Part shown: positions 47,501 to 58,480 of the stretch, in pieces
Layout of the letters: each line of letters begins with the position of its first letter
Numbering within the stretch: the first letter of the stretch is position 1
DNA from: Apostichopus japonicus
Lineage: Eukaryota; Echinodermata; Holothuroidea; Aspidochirotida; Stichopodidae
Direction of reading: 5' to 3'
DNA length: 64,000 bases
Assembly (NCBI RefSeq): GCF_037975245.1
Contig: NC_092568.1
Span: 21,850,501-21,914,500 of the forward strand
Notes under the pieces: model-generated
Seen by the model: the letters and a program-made list of their open reading frames with translations, nothing else
Databases searched by the model: none
Told to the model about the DNA's origin: nothing
Translations under genes and position numbers: made by a program

Positions 47501-50203
47501 AAAATCTAAAACATGCACTGACTTGAAAGTTGTGCAACAATTCTTTGTTAAACTGATTTTATGCCAATGATTAGATTTAAATGTGATAATGTGAATTGTA
47601 TAGCAGGAATGTATCCAATAAATGAATGGCTCTACAGTTTAAAAATATGTGCAGAAATGTAGATTAAACACCAATACTGAAAAGTTGACCAGTTTTTAGT
47701 TGGAAGTGGAAAAGGAATGCGACAGTTCCATTGTAAAAATTAGTATTATTCATCATTTCTATGTTTTGTAACTCTTACATTGCTGGATAACTCTTGCACA
47801 CCTTTGTAGAGATTCTAGTATTCTTGTGTTCAAATGAAAAGCAATTTCTCTTCATATGTTGCATCATATTTTGTGGTACATTATTCTCAAAAGGGCTGTG
47901 TAATATTTGAAAGATATGACCAGCTTTCAGCAATCCTTAACTTTGCTTAATTTCATCTTTTCCCCTTTTCTCTTCTTTCAATAGTATCTCGCAGACAGAG
48001 TTGCCATGTATGTACATGCTTACACATTGTACAGTGCAGTTAGGCCATTTGGTTGCAGGTATGGTTTTGTTTTCATGATTTTTTGTTTAGTATTTTTATA
48101 TAAACTTGATTGTATTTATAATTTTTTCTTTATTTGTATTTGAACTACTTCAGCATTGTTTCATTTCATACATATTGTAAATGTTCAAATGAAATGATTC
48201 ATTCATGTTTCATCATCCAAGTCTCATTGCAATGTGTCATTCTGCTTCAGTAGATATATTTATATCTATCAGATAATTTGATTTGGTCATTTGAACGGAT
48301 TCTAAGCTATGCTGTTTTCTTCCACTTCCAGTGTAATGCTAGGTTCTTTCAGCGAAGACACCCCACAGCTTCATATGATTGACCCATCAGGTGTATTCTT
48401 TGTGAGTATTCCTTGGAATTAAGAGCATCAGCAAATGGGACAGAATATAACTTGTAGATAGTTCAAGATCTGTTTGTGTCATTTTTAGGTTTTCCTCAAT
48501 CATTTAGATTTGTAATCTCTTACAATCTCTAATCCAATCTTCATGCATGATGAGAGAGAAGGGGGGGGGGGTGGTGGAGGGAGCAGGGGGATGCAGCCAA
48601 AGGCCTGGGGTCAAATGTGGAAGAAATCATGATATACTTCAGGAAAAATGCAGATTCCAAGAGTCTGCCCCTTACCTGTTCCCCTCCCAACCAGCCGCCA
48701 CCCTTCCCTCACCAATATTGCTATCTATAAAGCTGGTGTGTACTGTGTCAATGTTGTTCATTTAGTGTGCAGAGAAGGAAACAGTAGTATCAGAGCATTA
48801 ACAACATAGTGTCAGGAGTTATGACTCAAATGTATTTTATATTTTCTTATTTGACAGGGTTACCATGGCTGTGCTATTGGCAAAGCTAGACAAGCAGCCA
48901 AAACAGAGGTAGAAAAGTTCCTCACAGCTGACAAACACTTCAAAGATATGACATGTGAACAAGTTGTTAAAGAGGTTGCCAAGATGTAAGTATATTGAAA
49001 GCCCAATGTGAGGCTCAAAACTGTACTGAGTGTGTTATTTCTTCAACATTTTAATAGTATCATGATAAATGCTGGGAGTAATATATCTTGTTTAGTATTT
49101 GCGTTTGCATATGCTGTAGTAAGTAGACTGCATGTGAATTATGTGTTACAGTTGTCAAGATAAAGGCAGGGAAATTTTAACTCTTGACTTTCATCAAACT
49201 GTCATCCTAATAAATCAAGTTATAGATGCATGTGAAATATTTACAGATTAGGTATGTAAATGACCACAGAAATTTAGCATCGTCAGTCCTTGTTATTCCT
49301 TTTCTTTATTTGTCTAGGATTTATGTAGTCCACGACGAGGTTAAAGACAAAGCATTTGAACTGGAACTTAGTTGGGTTGGAAAGAGGACTAACGGCCGTC
49401 ATGAAGTAGTACCAAAGGAGATAGCGGATGAAGCCATTGCCTATGGAAAGGTTTGTAGAGATTTCTGTATGACAATACCATAAAGTTGAAAAGTGCAGGT
49501 TCCCAGAAGCCTGGAAAAACATGACATGATACAATGTATCCTGCTTTACCGTTGGAATATTTCTTTCATTAATCTTAAAATATTGAAAAGTCCACCTATT
49601 ACCATAGCAAACACTGCTAACTAGTAGGAAAATCATTTCACAGCATTATGCTCTTTAAACTCAAATCGCTGTAATGTGTTGTAAAGTTAAGTCCATACGG
49701 TGTAGCTCAATTTATGAAGATTCCTTAGTAGCAACTCAAAAAGGTTTATCAGAACAATCAGTTTTTGATGTTTCATTATTCACATGGGCTTGAGCATGAT
49801 TTACTGATGTTGAATAAATCTAAATTGTTGCACCAGTAGTTATGGCCAAACGTAACTATTAACCATACACTAATAACCTGGGGTTGTAAACTTACAAACA
49901 ATTACAATCATGTTGCGAACAATTCTTTGTGTTTAATATATCAAACTGCTCATCAAATTTCAATTGTGCTGCTTTAGGAAACAACGGTTAACATAAAAGA
50001 CAGAATGACCCATCTCTCAACTTGTGTATATGTCAGGTAATATTTCCCCCGAGTCACCACGTATCTCTTTTACATTGGTAGAACACATTAAATCGGAATG
50101 ATATATCCTTATATTGCTTATGAAAGTGACATTTTTGCGCATTTCTTCAACTTTGCAGCAAGCGTTGGAAGAATCATCTAGCTCAGATGACGATGACCTT
50201 TGA
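44532..50203 (+). CDS. PSMA3: 20S proteasome subunit alpha type-3 (complete, nine exons)
   Basis: Non-catalytic alpha-ring subunit of the 20S proteasome (cytosol and nucleus), forming the gate and contacting the regulator. Exons 44532-44552, 45275-45481, 46768-46800, 47323-47391, 47985-48058, 48332-48401, 48858-48985, 49318-49450 and 50159-50203 join to 259 residues (human 255). [20 protein letters not shown] carries the alpha-subunit N-terminal signature, followed by [53 protein letters not shown] and [18 protein letters not shown] are near-identical to human PSMA3. The tail [11 protein letters not shown] is the acidic, Ser-rich C-terminus typical of this subunit and a casein kinase 2 target in mammals. 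The start ATG has A at -3. Convergent with CRLS1. All exons are phase-consistent with no lesion. Confidence 0.98.
44669..45036 (+). repeat. Cluster of TAGGCCTA words in PSMA3 intron 1
   Basis: AGGCCTA occurs at least six times, including CTAGGCCTAGCCTAGGCCTA near 44670-44690 and single copies near 44743, 44813, 44970 and 45026. It is more a dispersed short word than a tandem repeat. Confidence 0.6.
45275..45481 (+). CDS. PSMA3: PSMA3 exon 2
   Basis: 69 codons, [13 protein letters not shown] to HIDRHIGM, phase 0 at both ends. Contains the alpha-type N-terminal extension and the first beta strands. Acceptor TTCGACAG, donor GTAGGT. Confidence 0.97.
45482..46767. other. PSMA3 intron 2
   Basis: Contains a duplicated phrase (GGGGTCAACAGG followed by TATCTCAAATGG) near 46257-46322. 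No RNA gene recognised. Confidence 0.5.
46768..46800 (+). CDS. PSMA3: PSMA3 exon 3 (microexon)
   Basis: Eleven codons, [11 protein letters not shown]; human has AVAGLLADARS. Acceptor TTACCAG, donor GTAATG, phase 0. Confidence 0.95.
47323..47391 (+). CDS. PSMA3: PSMA3 exon 4
   Basis: 23 codons, [19 protein letters not shown] then IPIQ, phase 0 at both ends. Acceptor TGATGTAG, donor GTATGA. Confidence 0.95.
47985..48058 (+). CDS. PSMA3: PSMA3 exon 5
   Basis: [20 protein letters not shown] then PFGC, leaving in phase 2. Nearly identical to human. Acceptor TTCAATAG, donor GTATGG. Confidence 0.97.
48332..48401 (+). CDS. PSMA3: PSMA3 exon 6
   Basis: Encodes [20 protein letters not shown] then GVFF, phase 2 in and phase 0 out. 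Acceptor ACTTCCAG, donor GTGAGT. Confidence 0.96.
48858..48985 (+). CDS. PSMA3: PSMA3 exon 7
   Basis: [20 protein letters not shown] is followed by [20 protein letters not shown]. The loop before DMTC is about four residues longer than in human, accounting for the total length difference. Leaves in phase 2; donor GTAAGT. Confidence 0.97.
49318..49450 (+). CDS. PSMA3: PSMA3 exon 8
   Basis: [20 protein letters not shown] continues with [18 protein letters not shown], closely matching human. Acceptor TGTCTAG, donor GTTTGT. Confidence 0.97.
50159..50203 (+). CDS. PSMA3: PSMA3 exon 9
   Basis: 14 codons, [14 protein letters not shown], and TGA. The acidic C-terminus corresponds to EEDESDDDNM in human. 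Acceptor CTTTGCAG. Confidence 0.93.
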   Translation, partial: QALEESSSSDDDDL

Positions 50204-53200
50204 TGTGGAGAAGCATTTTGTACATAGAAACTGCTGGAAGTTTGAAGCTGGCAGTAATTCTCTCAGACCAGTTGTGGTTTGTAGGAGGTTGGAGACTCTT
50301 AGATCAGTTCTGAAGGACAAAGTGAAACTGACTCTTCCACATGGTAGACATTACTTCAAGTTTAAGTCGCTTTGTCATCCCAAAAATGAAAAATTTTCGT
50401 CTTTGAAACATGAAAATGTTAACTTTTTCGGGTGGAAAGGTACAGTCATGAGTTGGAATATCATATGCCCTTCATCGCCATGACCTCTTGTTAATATCAA
50501 GCCATTGTTTTGATTACATTAAGTGATTAACTGTCAACAAAGTCCCACTGATTTGTTGAATATTACTGGGTACATTTTCTGACTTAAAAGGTCTCACTTT
50601 AAACAACCACCTAGTTCAACATGAATGTAACTTGTAATGTTCTGCAGGATACATAACTGCAGTCTTCTCTGAGACTATTGCACACCTGGCACCCTAAGAG
50701 CCCAATGGCAATCATTCTTCTTGAAATGCTAGAGAACCCTTTATATCTCACCCTGGACTTTCGCACACATCATGCCACATAGCCTAAATCACAGGAGGGT
50801 CTAACCCGACAACTTCTTCAGTTTTGACAGGTCACTTCAGATGGTGTCTGTTAGGTAATTGGAATTGAACATGTTTTTTTTCATTTGCCTATGTGGTTTT
50901 GTTTGGACCTGTACTCAAAGGTTGTAATTAAGGAGGGGCAAGATGACCGTGGTTAGGAGAGGCAAAGGTATTTAGATTTTATGTTTAATTGTTTATCATT
51001 CTGGAGATGCTAGTATGTAATTGACACACTAGATCTTTTGTACTTTTCAAGTTGAAATAAATCTCCATATTCAATTGCAAAAGATGAAATCCAGTTACTG
51101 AATCTCAACAATGACTTTGTTGTCATTTTTGGTAGTTACCTACAACAGACAGAAATCATCACTATTAGGCCAAGGAAAGAAAAAAAGAGACAACAGAATC
51201 CTTGCTTGGACTGGAATCTTCCAGGACAGGTTCATTCAAGTCCTAAAGGCAACATCTAATAAACTGGGTTTATTAACTCAACTTTCATTCAAAATGAAAC
51301 CATTGTGATGAAATGAAAGACTGTTGTTGTTAGAAGTTGTTTAAATTAAGATCTGACAAAGAATACAGAAATTCGATATGGCAATGAAGCCATGGCTTTC
51401 TATGTAAGCTTCTGGGAATAGGAATTGATTGTTTATAATGGATTTCCTTTTATCATGATGATGTTGCTATATTTCTGAAAAAATGCTGGTAATATCATTT
51501 CTAACATGATGTGTGTTGTAGACAATGCTTACATAGAATTTGACTGAAAAAAATACTTGAAAGGGCTTTCCTGTATCTTCATCATTGTTGATTTTCACTA
51601 TAGCAGAAATGATTGTATTTGTTCATTCTTCCCAATAAAAACCTGTAATAAAATCTGACAAAGATTACATTCTACCTTCTGTCTCTTTTACAAGATTCAT
51701 ACTTTCAGTTTCAGGAATGGGTTGGGATCCATAAAATCAAGGGAAATATTTATGTTAAGACTTCTGTAATTGTATGGCAGTACATTGATTACAAAAATTA
51801 AAAGGTAACGAAATGAACTTCCACCTGTACTCATAAAATACTTTGTTTCTATGACGTAGCATTTTTTTAAAGAAATTGTGAAAAATTTCACATAAACAAT
51901 TTTAAGTAACAGCTCATACATAGAACTGTTCCCAGCATTTCCAGATAAGGGGGAAGGGGGCCAACATGTTATGCAATAGCCATAATCATTTGTTCAGACA
52001 ACTGCTTAGGTCTTCTGCTTGATTTCTTTGTGTGTGTATACAATATAGGGACATGAATAACTGACTGTAGCCAGACTTAGTTCTCAATATCACAAGAATC
52101 TGTTGTAGACATGGTTTCAGTTGTAAATCCTCAGATGTTATGAATATATGTATAGTGACTGTGTGTCAAGAATGACTTCACATTAAAGCTGACTTTAACA
52201 TTAAAATGTTTATCACATCATTCAAAACTTGGTATGCTGAAAATAACCAACACGTGTTTAACAAAACAGCCTGGACAAAGTAAAAGTCTTTTTTGTTTAT
52301 TTTAGATTTTATTCTCTGGTTTGATATTAAAGTACTACATATGCAGCATTGCAGGCGACTACTTAGCATAGTTTACAAGCATTCTTACAAGTTTCTGTGT
52401 TAACAATCAAATCAATCACTTCTTAAAAAAAAAAAACTCTTCTTTGCCACCCAAAAAATTGTTAAGCACATAGGTAATGATACAGCTTTGGTTCATGGCA
52501 AAAAAAAGGACATGTATGATAACAAAATCTGACAACTCAAGTTGGGAAGTGGGCAATCATGTATTGTTGCATCATGTATAATAGGAGCAATCATGAGCAA
52601 TCATGTATAATAGGAGACAAGGAAACTCTTGCAACTAATCAGATGGAAAGATTATTTTAAGCAAATTTCATGAGACCCCCGCCCCCCCCAAATATCTACT
52701 TATGATGAGTGGTGGTGATTGGTCTTGTTTTGCTATGAGATAATTGTATCACTCACCTCAAACTAGTGCTAAGCCACACAGAGATATAGATCATCCAATA
52801 GGTAGATGAGGGGATCACAAAGGGGTCTCATAGAACAAGGGTGCTTATTGATCAAGTGGTCTTATAGATCAAGGGTTCTTATAGATCAAGGCGTACATGC
52901 GAACGCATCCAGGTATGACATGCAAACTTTCTACTCTTGGAATTGTGATTGAAAACTTAATAAAGGGAAGGTTTGGGTCAAGCAAATGGTACCTTATGGC
53001 TACAGAGGGTGTCCATTAGGAACTGACCACACACGTAAGTTGGAATCACCAGTTTCATTTGTTTGAATGCAATGTGTCAGTATTATAAGAGGCAACTACC
53101 ACCATTTGACACAAACATTTCAGGCCTCTGTGTAACTTTCCAATACTTTAGTAGAGGTTAACAGTTAAAGGTAACTGTTTGAAATGATGCATGACTCTCA

Positions 53201-53852
53201 GTTCAATTGATTCTGTAGATTGTCAAGAACACATTGTGGCTACTGTAATAGTTACAGTACCTTGTTGATAAACCGTCCAGTGCAAATCCTGAATAAATAA
53301 CAGGTACAAACAATAACTTCCTTTCCTTGTTTGGTTAATCTATCTTGGATTTTATGTTTGACTGCCCAAGCAATTAGAGCAAAGCATATTAGTGCCCCAA
53401 ACTTTTAGTTTTAAATATTCCCAGCAGGGTTCGTCACCAATAACTGTCTTATTTTGGCTTTGTAAAAGCAATATTATATCTCTTTGCAAACAAGATATTA
53501 CCATCATGATGGATTTTGCAACTGTACACATTAAATTTATACATAAAAATTGTTCACATCTTATAGCAGAACATCTAGCACCAAACCTGGAATCTTTACT
53601 ACCAGAAATAGCAACAAGATTGACAAGGAGGCATGAACAAATTTTAAACTTGTACATACAATGGTAATACTCTTCAAAGTTGACAATTATAGTCTGTTCT
53701 GTTGGCTGTTTGATTTTATTTAATATATCCGCATAATTTCAGTTTTGGTCGATGCAATGAGAACTGGTACGTCCTGATATGTTTCTCTGATCGGGATGTA
53801 TTTGCTGAGTCGCTTCTACTGCATAATATTCAAACACGCTACTCGCATCTCT
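50204..53852. other. PSMA3 3' UTR and convergent intergenic region
   Basis: No gene recognised. AATAAA at 51056-51061 and 51633-51638 are plausible PSMA3 polyadenylation signals. On the minus strand AATAAA (53720-53715) could serve CRLS1. Small direct repeats of a TTATAGATCAAGG phrase lie at about 52818-52892. Confidence 0.5.
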
Positions 53853-53946
53853 TCATTTCCTTTTGGTAGTCCTCAAAAATTCAACAGTGTTCTTTGATAA
53901 TATGTAACTTAAACCAGAAAGGATGGTTGTAGCTGCTGTGATGTAC
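53853..53946 (-). CDS. CRLS1: CRLS1 exon 6 (last)
   Basis: 30 codons and [21 protein letters not shown] is a final membrane helix, followed by [12 protein letters not shown]. The first base completes a Trp codon with exon 5. The minus-strand acceptor is CCCCTCAG. Confidence 0.9.
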
Positions 53947-56900
53947 CTGAGGGGAAAATAATGCAGAAAATATGGCATGATTTCAAAACTTACCTCAAGG
54001 AAGGTCACATATGAAAAGGATGCAAGACATAAATACCAAATGAGAGAATGACTCAATTCTCCACAAAAGGAGAAGATATATCTTCAGTCTTAAAAGTATC
54101 TATGCAGAGTTTCCATATATGTGGCTCTTACCATAGACAAGGGGTCTAAATTCTTTTTTATCACCGATACGTGTTGTGGTGTCCAAGAACCAAACATTCC
54201 TTAAAATCATAATTTTCAATTAAAGTCATTTTAATGGGTTACAGATCTATATAAAACTATCTATTGTGATCAATATCCTTTCATTTGTCCTTGTACACAT
54301 TAAAATAACAGATAAAAATAATTGTACACCAGAAAAATTTTGAATAATCTCTCAATTTTGTAAATTGTAAATTAAAAAAAACTGAAAAATCCTATCAATT
54401 TTAATACAATTGTTTGTATTTAAAAAGAGATGACCTGTAAAATAATGGCTGAGGTCACTTACCATAAATATTGCAATGAAATGTGATCCACATAATGGAA
54501 GATCGGAGCTGGGAGAGTCACACCGACAAGTACAAGTTGAACAGCTGTATTAATCTGTAAACCAAAAACAAAATGTTGTAGCTGATATGAATATAGTTCG
54601 TTTACAATTCAATTCAAGCTTCTGTCATCAGCTTCAAGCACATTAATGCTACAGTAGTTTTGTAAACCATTCATTTTATCCTTCATGAGTTTTGCAGACA
54701 CCAAATAGGAAACAATAAACAGTTTTTGATCAAAGGAAAGAGATAATTTGTTTTAACAGGATTCAAATCAAGGAAATGTAAATCTTGTGCTCTAGCATTT
54801 AAGCTATCAGACCCCAACTTATGCAGTCCACATGTTGAAATGATGTTTTTAAGTTTTGGCACGTCATATTACAGCTAATTTAAATAATTTCAAAAGTCAA
54901 GTTGGTATTTCTTAGATCACCGGTGCCATTTCATCATACACTTAGCATGAATGACTGTACCAATCCTGCTTTTCTTAAGAGCAGAATAATCTCCATTAAT
55001 GGAAAAAAAACTATTCTAGGAGAACTTCCTTCCGTAAGTACCAATTAACAAAAAAACGGACACAGTGTGCATGTACATAGGCAAATAATTTCATAAATTT
55101 ACTCAAGTTGTGTCGTACAATATGCTCAACTTAGAGACATCAAACAAACGTATCATAAAACTTACTTTACTAACAAATGTCGGTTTCAACTGGACTGTAG
55201 CATGAGACACGTCAAAGTATCTTGAAACGGTGATGGGCGGGGCTAACGACTTGTAGCGCATGTACGAAGCTGCACCGACTAATCCAATATCTCGAGCCAC
55301 AATGAGAGCTGTTAAAGGCACTGGATGATAGCAAACAAATTCTTGTCATAATTCAAGTTATAATGAGTAAAAGAGAATGCTACGAATGACTTAAAACGTA
55401 ACCGTAAGAGACAATAAATCAGTTCCTCTTTGCATTTTGAGTTCCTTTTAATACAAAGTCTGCAAAGTGAATATTTGAATGCCAACCTTTCTAAGAATAG
55501 GACATGATATCTTTAGGAGTTGTAAGTTTTGTAAAACAGACATTCTCCACACACTTGATATATTTTCAACAATTCCTGATTCAGACTTTAGTTTAATCAC
55601 AATTTACATAACACAGACCAACATGTTCAAAACTTCAAGAATAAGATTTGAAATTCTGAAATCTCATTAACTTACTGCAACACCATGTCACAATTGTGAA
55701 GTATTTAATTTATTTCTGGAAATGTCAGATTGCAAATCATTGTGCCTGTTTAAAAAAAATATAAATAATATGATTACAAATTACTTTGCATCTTATCTGA
55801 TGAACTTTTTACAAGATAATATGACCAACACATTGGTAACTCTTTAAAATGTCAGAATTGAGGAAAATGTTTAATGCAACATAGGGTAAGGATGGTCAAA
55901 ATGGCCACCAACTTTCCACTGTTGTTGTTGTTAATAAACTAGTATCACGTCAAATAGGTTTTTTACCTGGTATTAGGTTACTAACAGTTAGGCTGATGGT
56001 GAGTACCGAGATGAGACATTTATCAGCCAGAGGATCAATTATAGAGCCCAAGACAGACTTCTGATTCTTGAAATTCCTGGCAATGTAACCATCCAGCTAT
56101 GATAAAATAAAAATGTGTCAAAATAGGATCAATATGTGTTAGTACTTATAGCTGATACACCACCCTGATGATGCATGTATTTAATACAAAAGCACGAAAG
56201 TAGAATTAATAAAGAATGCAGTTGTTTAAGTCTCCATGGTTGTTGAAGATTATTCTCTTGCAAATAATGACCAAACAGATGAAAGACAAGTTGTTCCAAC
56301 TTTCCGCAGTTACTTTTAATAATTTACTGCATTACAATTTTAAGCAATGACATGTGCCCCACACATCCAGTGATAACATGGCAAGTCTAACCTTGCATTC
56401 AGTACATATGAACTGATAATGACTATCACACTGAAACCTGACAACCAAGGGTCTGCAGATTGGGTCCTATGCTCAGACAACAAGAGTTGATTTCCTATCC
56501 AGTTGCAACCGGTTCCCTTCCCCTCCACAAAAACATATATATTCCTTTCTTGAATTTGAGAGTCTGAATTAAAAATATAGAGATACTGTCACCAACTGAA
56601 AAGTTTACTTGCTTTGCTCCTTTCAATTTTGAACTAACTGTAAGATCATCTTATGTGAGACATTACACCTACCAGATCTGTTGCACCTGTGAAGATAAAG
56701 AGACCTGTTCCAAGCATGTACTGTTCTGTGACCACCAAATATCCAAGTAATGGTGAGAGGAGTAACCTGCTGGTTGATAAAATGTTTGGGACTGTAAAGA
56801 TATTCTCCTTCTGTTGGATTGAAAGAAATGACAAATTATTGATACATAACTTGCAGAATATATTCTTAAAGATATGGGAACAAATGTATACACAAACTTG

Positions 56901-57805
56901 CTTGATAAGAACAGACAATGAAACAAATGTTGAGACTTGTCTAACTCCAAATATGAATGAATATACAGAAATAGAAAATCCACATTTGAAAATGACTAAA
57001 AGCACCGACAGAAAGTTCCTTACTTGCACTTTAAATTTTTGTGTCCTTGTAATTCTGATTCATTTTGTAAGCTTTACTCTATTCCTGGGAAACAACTTTC
57101 ATAAAACATTTTACTGGTTATGTTAAGGAGACAGGCTGACAAGATTGCTAAATATGTATTAATGACTTTGTCATAACAGTTGCAGTAACAACTTGGTTCC
57201 CAAGGTCTCTTTCCAGTAAATAAATGACCTATATAAAATATAGGGGGAAAAATCAACAGAAGCATGAAAAACATTGTTGGAGGAATAATTCAACTCACAA
57301 TATCTCGCATTTTTGCCATATTCTCCTCCCCTCGCTCTCTCATCTTTGTCTTTGCAAGTGACATTTTCCTTCTCTCAAATTTAGCATTTCTTTGCATAAT
57401 TTTCCTGAAAGCATACCTAAGATGTCTCAAGCGTGTGAAATGAGATGAAGGATAATGTTTGTACAAGATGGCCTTCCTTACTTGTCGTCTGTTTTCCGAG
57501 GAAAAGTTATGCTGATTCCTTTGTGCTATTGGTCGAAATATCTTCTGAGAACAGAAAGATGTTTGTGACAAACATCTTGTTAATGGACTGAAGAGAGGAC
57601 ATTTGCAAACTATATCTCTCTTGCTACCAATGTTTTCAATATGATGCTCATCCTGTGATTTTATTAAACTGGAAGCAAGGCATGCAGAAGCACTCAAGTG
57701 GCCGTTCCAATGGCTATGTAGACGTGTCAATAATTTAATGTAGTTCCCTTGTTGTATCCTTCCAATTCTACATGACACTTGGTTTACAAACATGTGAGTA
57801 AACAT
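53853..57805 (-). CDS. CRLS1: Cardiolipin synthase (CMP-forming), complete, six exons
   Basis: Makes cardiolipin from CDP-diacylglycerol and phosphatidylglycerol in the mitochondrial inner membrane. Minus-strand exons 57805-57299, 56810-56673, 56096-55967, 55320-55166, 54554-54463 and 53946-53853 join to 371 residues (human about 300). The CDP-alcohol phosphotransferase signature is intact across exons 2-3: [11 protein letters not shown], nine residues, then [30 protein letters not shown] precedes it as the first membrane segment. [19 protein letters not shown] matches human KYFNPCYATARLKPTFISK. The extra length is a basic N-terminal exon, rich in Arg and Lys and probably mitochondrial targeting. 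ATG at 57805 is the first in-frame ATG after an upstream stop. Confidence 0.95.
54463..54554 (-). CDS. CRLS1: CRLS1 exon 5
   Basis: [20 protein letters not shown] leads to VDHISLQYL; human has VNTAVQLILVAASL at the same place. Phase 0 in, phase 2 out; donor GTAAGT. Confidence 0.94.
54555..55165. other. CRLS1 intron 4
   Basis: AT-rich intron with no recognised structure. Confidence 0.55.
55166..55320 (-). CDS. CRLS1: CRLS1 exon 4
   Basis: [20 protein letters not shown] then [20 protein letters not shown] and [10 protein letters not shown]. Phase 1 in, phase 0 out. Conserved RD and KPTF elements are present. Confidence 0.96.
55321..55966. other. CRLS1 intron 3
   Basis: AT-rich intron with no recognised structure. 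Confidence 0.55.
55967..56096 (-). CDS. CRLS1: CRLS1 exon 3, catalytic signature
   Basis: [20 protein letters not shown] continues [23 protein letters not shown]. Holds most of the metal-binding Asp residues of the CDP-alcohol phosphotransferase motif; all expected Asp, Arg and Gly positions are kept. Phase 0 in, phase 1 out. Confidence 0.97.
56097..56672. other. CRLS1 intron 2
   Basis: AT-rich intron with no recognised structure. Confidence 0.55.
56673..56810 (-). CDS. CRLS1: CRLS1 exon 2
   Basis: 46 codons: [20 protein letters not shown], then [20 protein letters not shown] and GATDL. Matches human [20 protein letters not shown]. The final Asp begins the catalytic motif completed in exon 3. 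Phase 0; donor GTAGGT. Confidence 0.96.
57299..57805 (-). CDS. CRLS1: CRLS1 exon 1, N-terminal extension
   Basis: 169 codons from ATG 57805 (A at -3). Starts [20 protein letters not shown] and is rich in Arg, Lys, Ser and His with few acidic residues until a charged end ([20 protein letters not shown]). This is consistent with a mitochondrial presequence plus a matrix-side segment, although the region is poorly conserved in the family. A second Met four codons on is an alternative start. Confidence 0.85.
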
Positions 57806-58480
57806 TTTGATGCTTTTGGCTTGCTTTGTTACTTTCTTCGTCTGATAACCTTTTTCAAATAGCAAGTAGCGTAGAATATGTAATGCACAGGTTTGTCACA
57901 TATGGTTTAGGACAGCACTGTTGATTGCTCCTGAAAATGGAAATGTCAGAATCACATAATAAAACACACGAAAATCATAAGTACACAACTAAGGGCAATA
58001 CAGGCTAGCCATATTTGGATGGTGTAGGCTAAGCCAGACAGTTAACATCACACTTCACAGGAGTGCACCATGCATATTGCCTATGCCTATTGAAATTGAT
58101 GAATGTTTAGGACATTAGGATTTTACATGAATGCATAACGTTACACTTTTTTTTAAATGATTATTTCATGGGCCTTTGTCATTATTTTCGACCAAACGGA
58201 ATAAAATATAGAAGATCGGGACCTACTCTGCAGATTTGTATTAAAGTCCATCACTGGAATGCCTGTATGTTGATGGTATCAGTTTCGCGAAACAAATACA
58301 GTGATTTTAATCTACTTGCATTCATTTCAACAATATTCGACACAAAAAATAGCACAGAAAGAGCTTCAAAAATACACCTAAGATGAAAGACGGCGGAAAA
58401 ATCGAAAAATACCTGTATGCACGACGTCGGTGCCAATGTGACTATTGTAAGTTCCAGGAAATACATTCTAGGGACTTTCC
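57806..58480 (-). promoter_or_regulatory. CRLS1 5' UTR and promoter region (tentative)
   Basis: On the minus strand a usable acceptor (TTTTCAG, about 57935) and a donor-like CAG/GTATTT (58413/58412) suggest a non-coding first exon near 58413-58480. No TATA box is clear. This model is inferred from splice-site words only. Confidence 0.35.
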
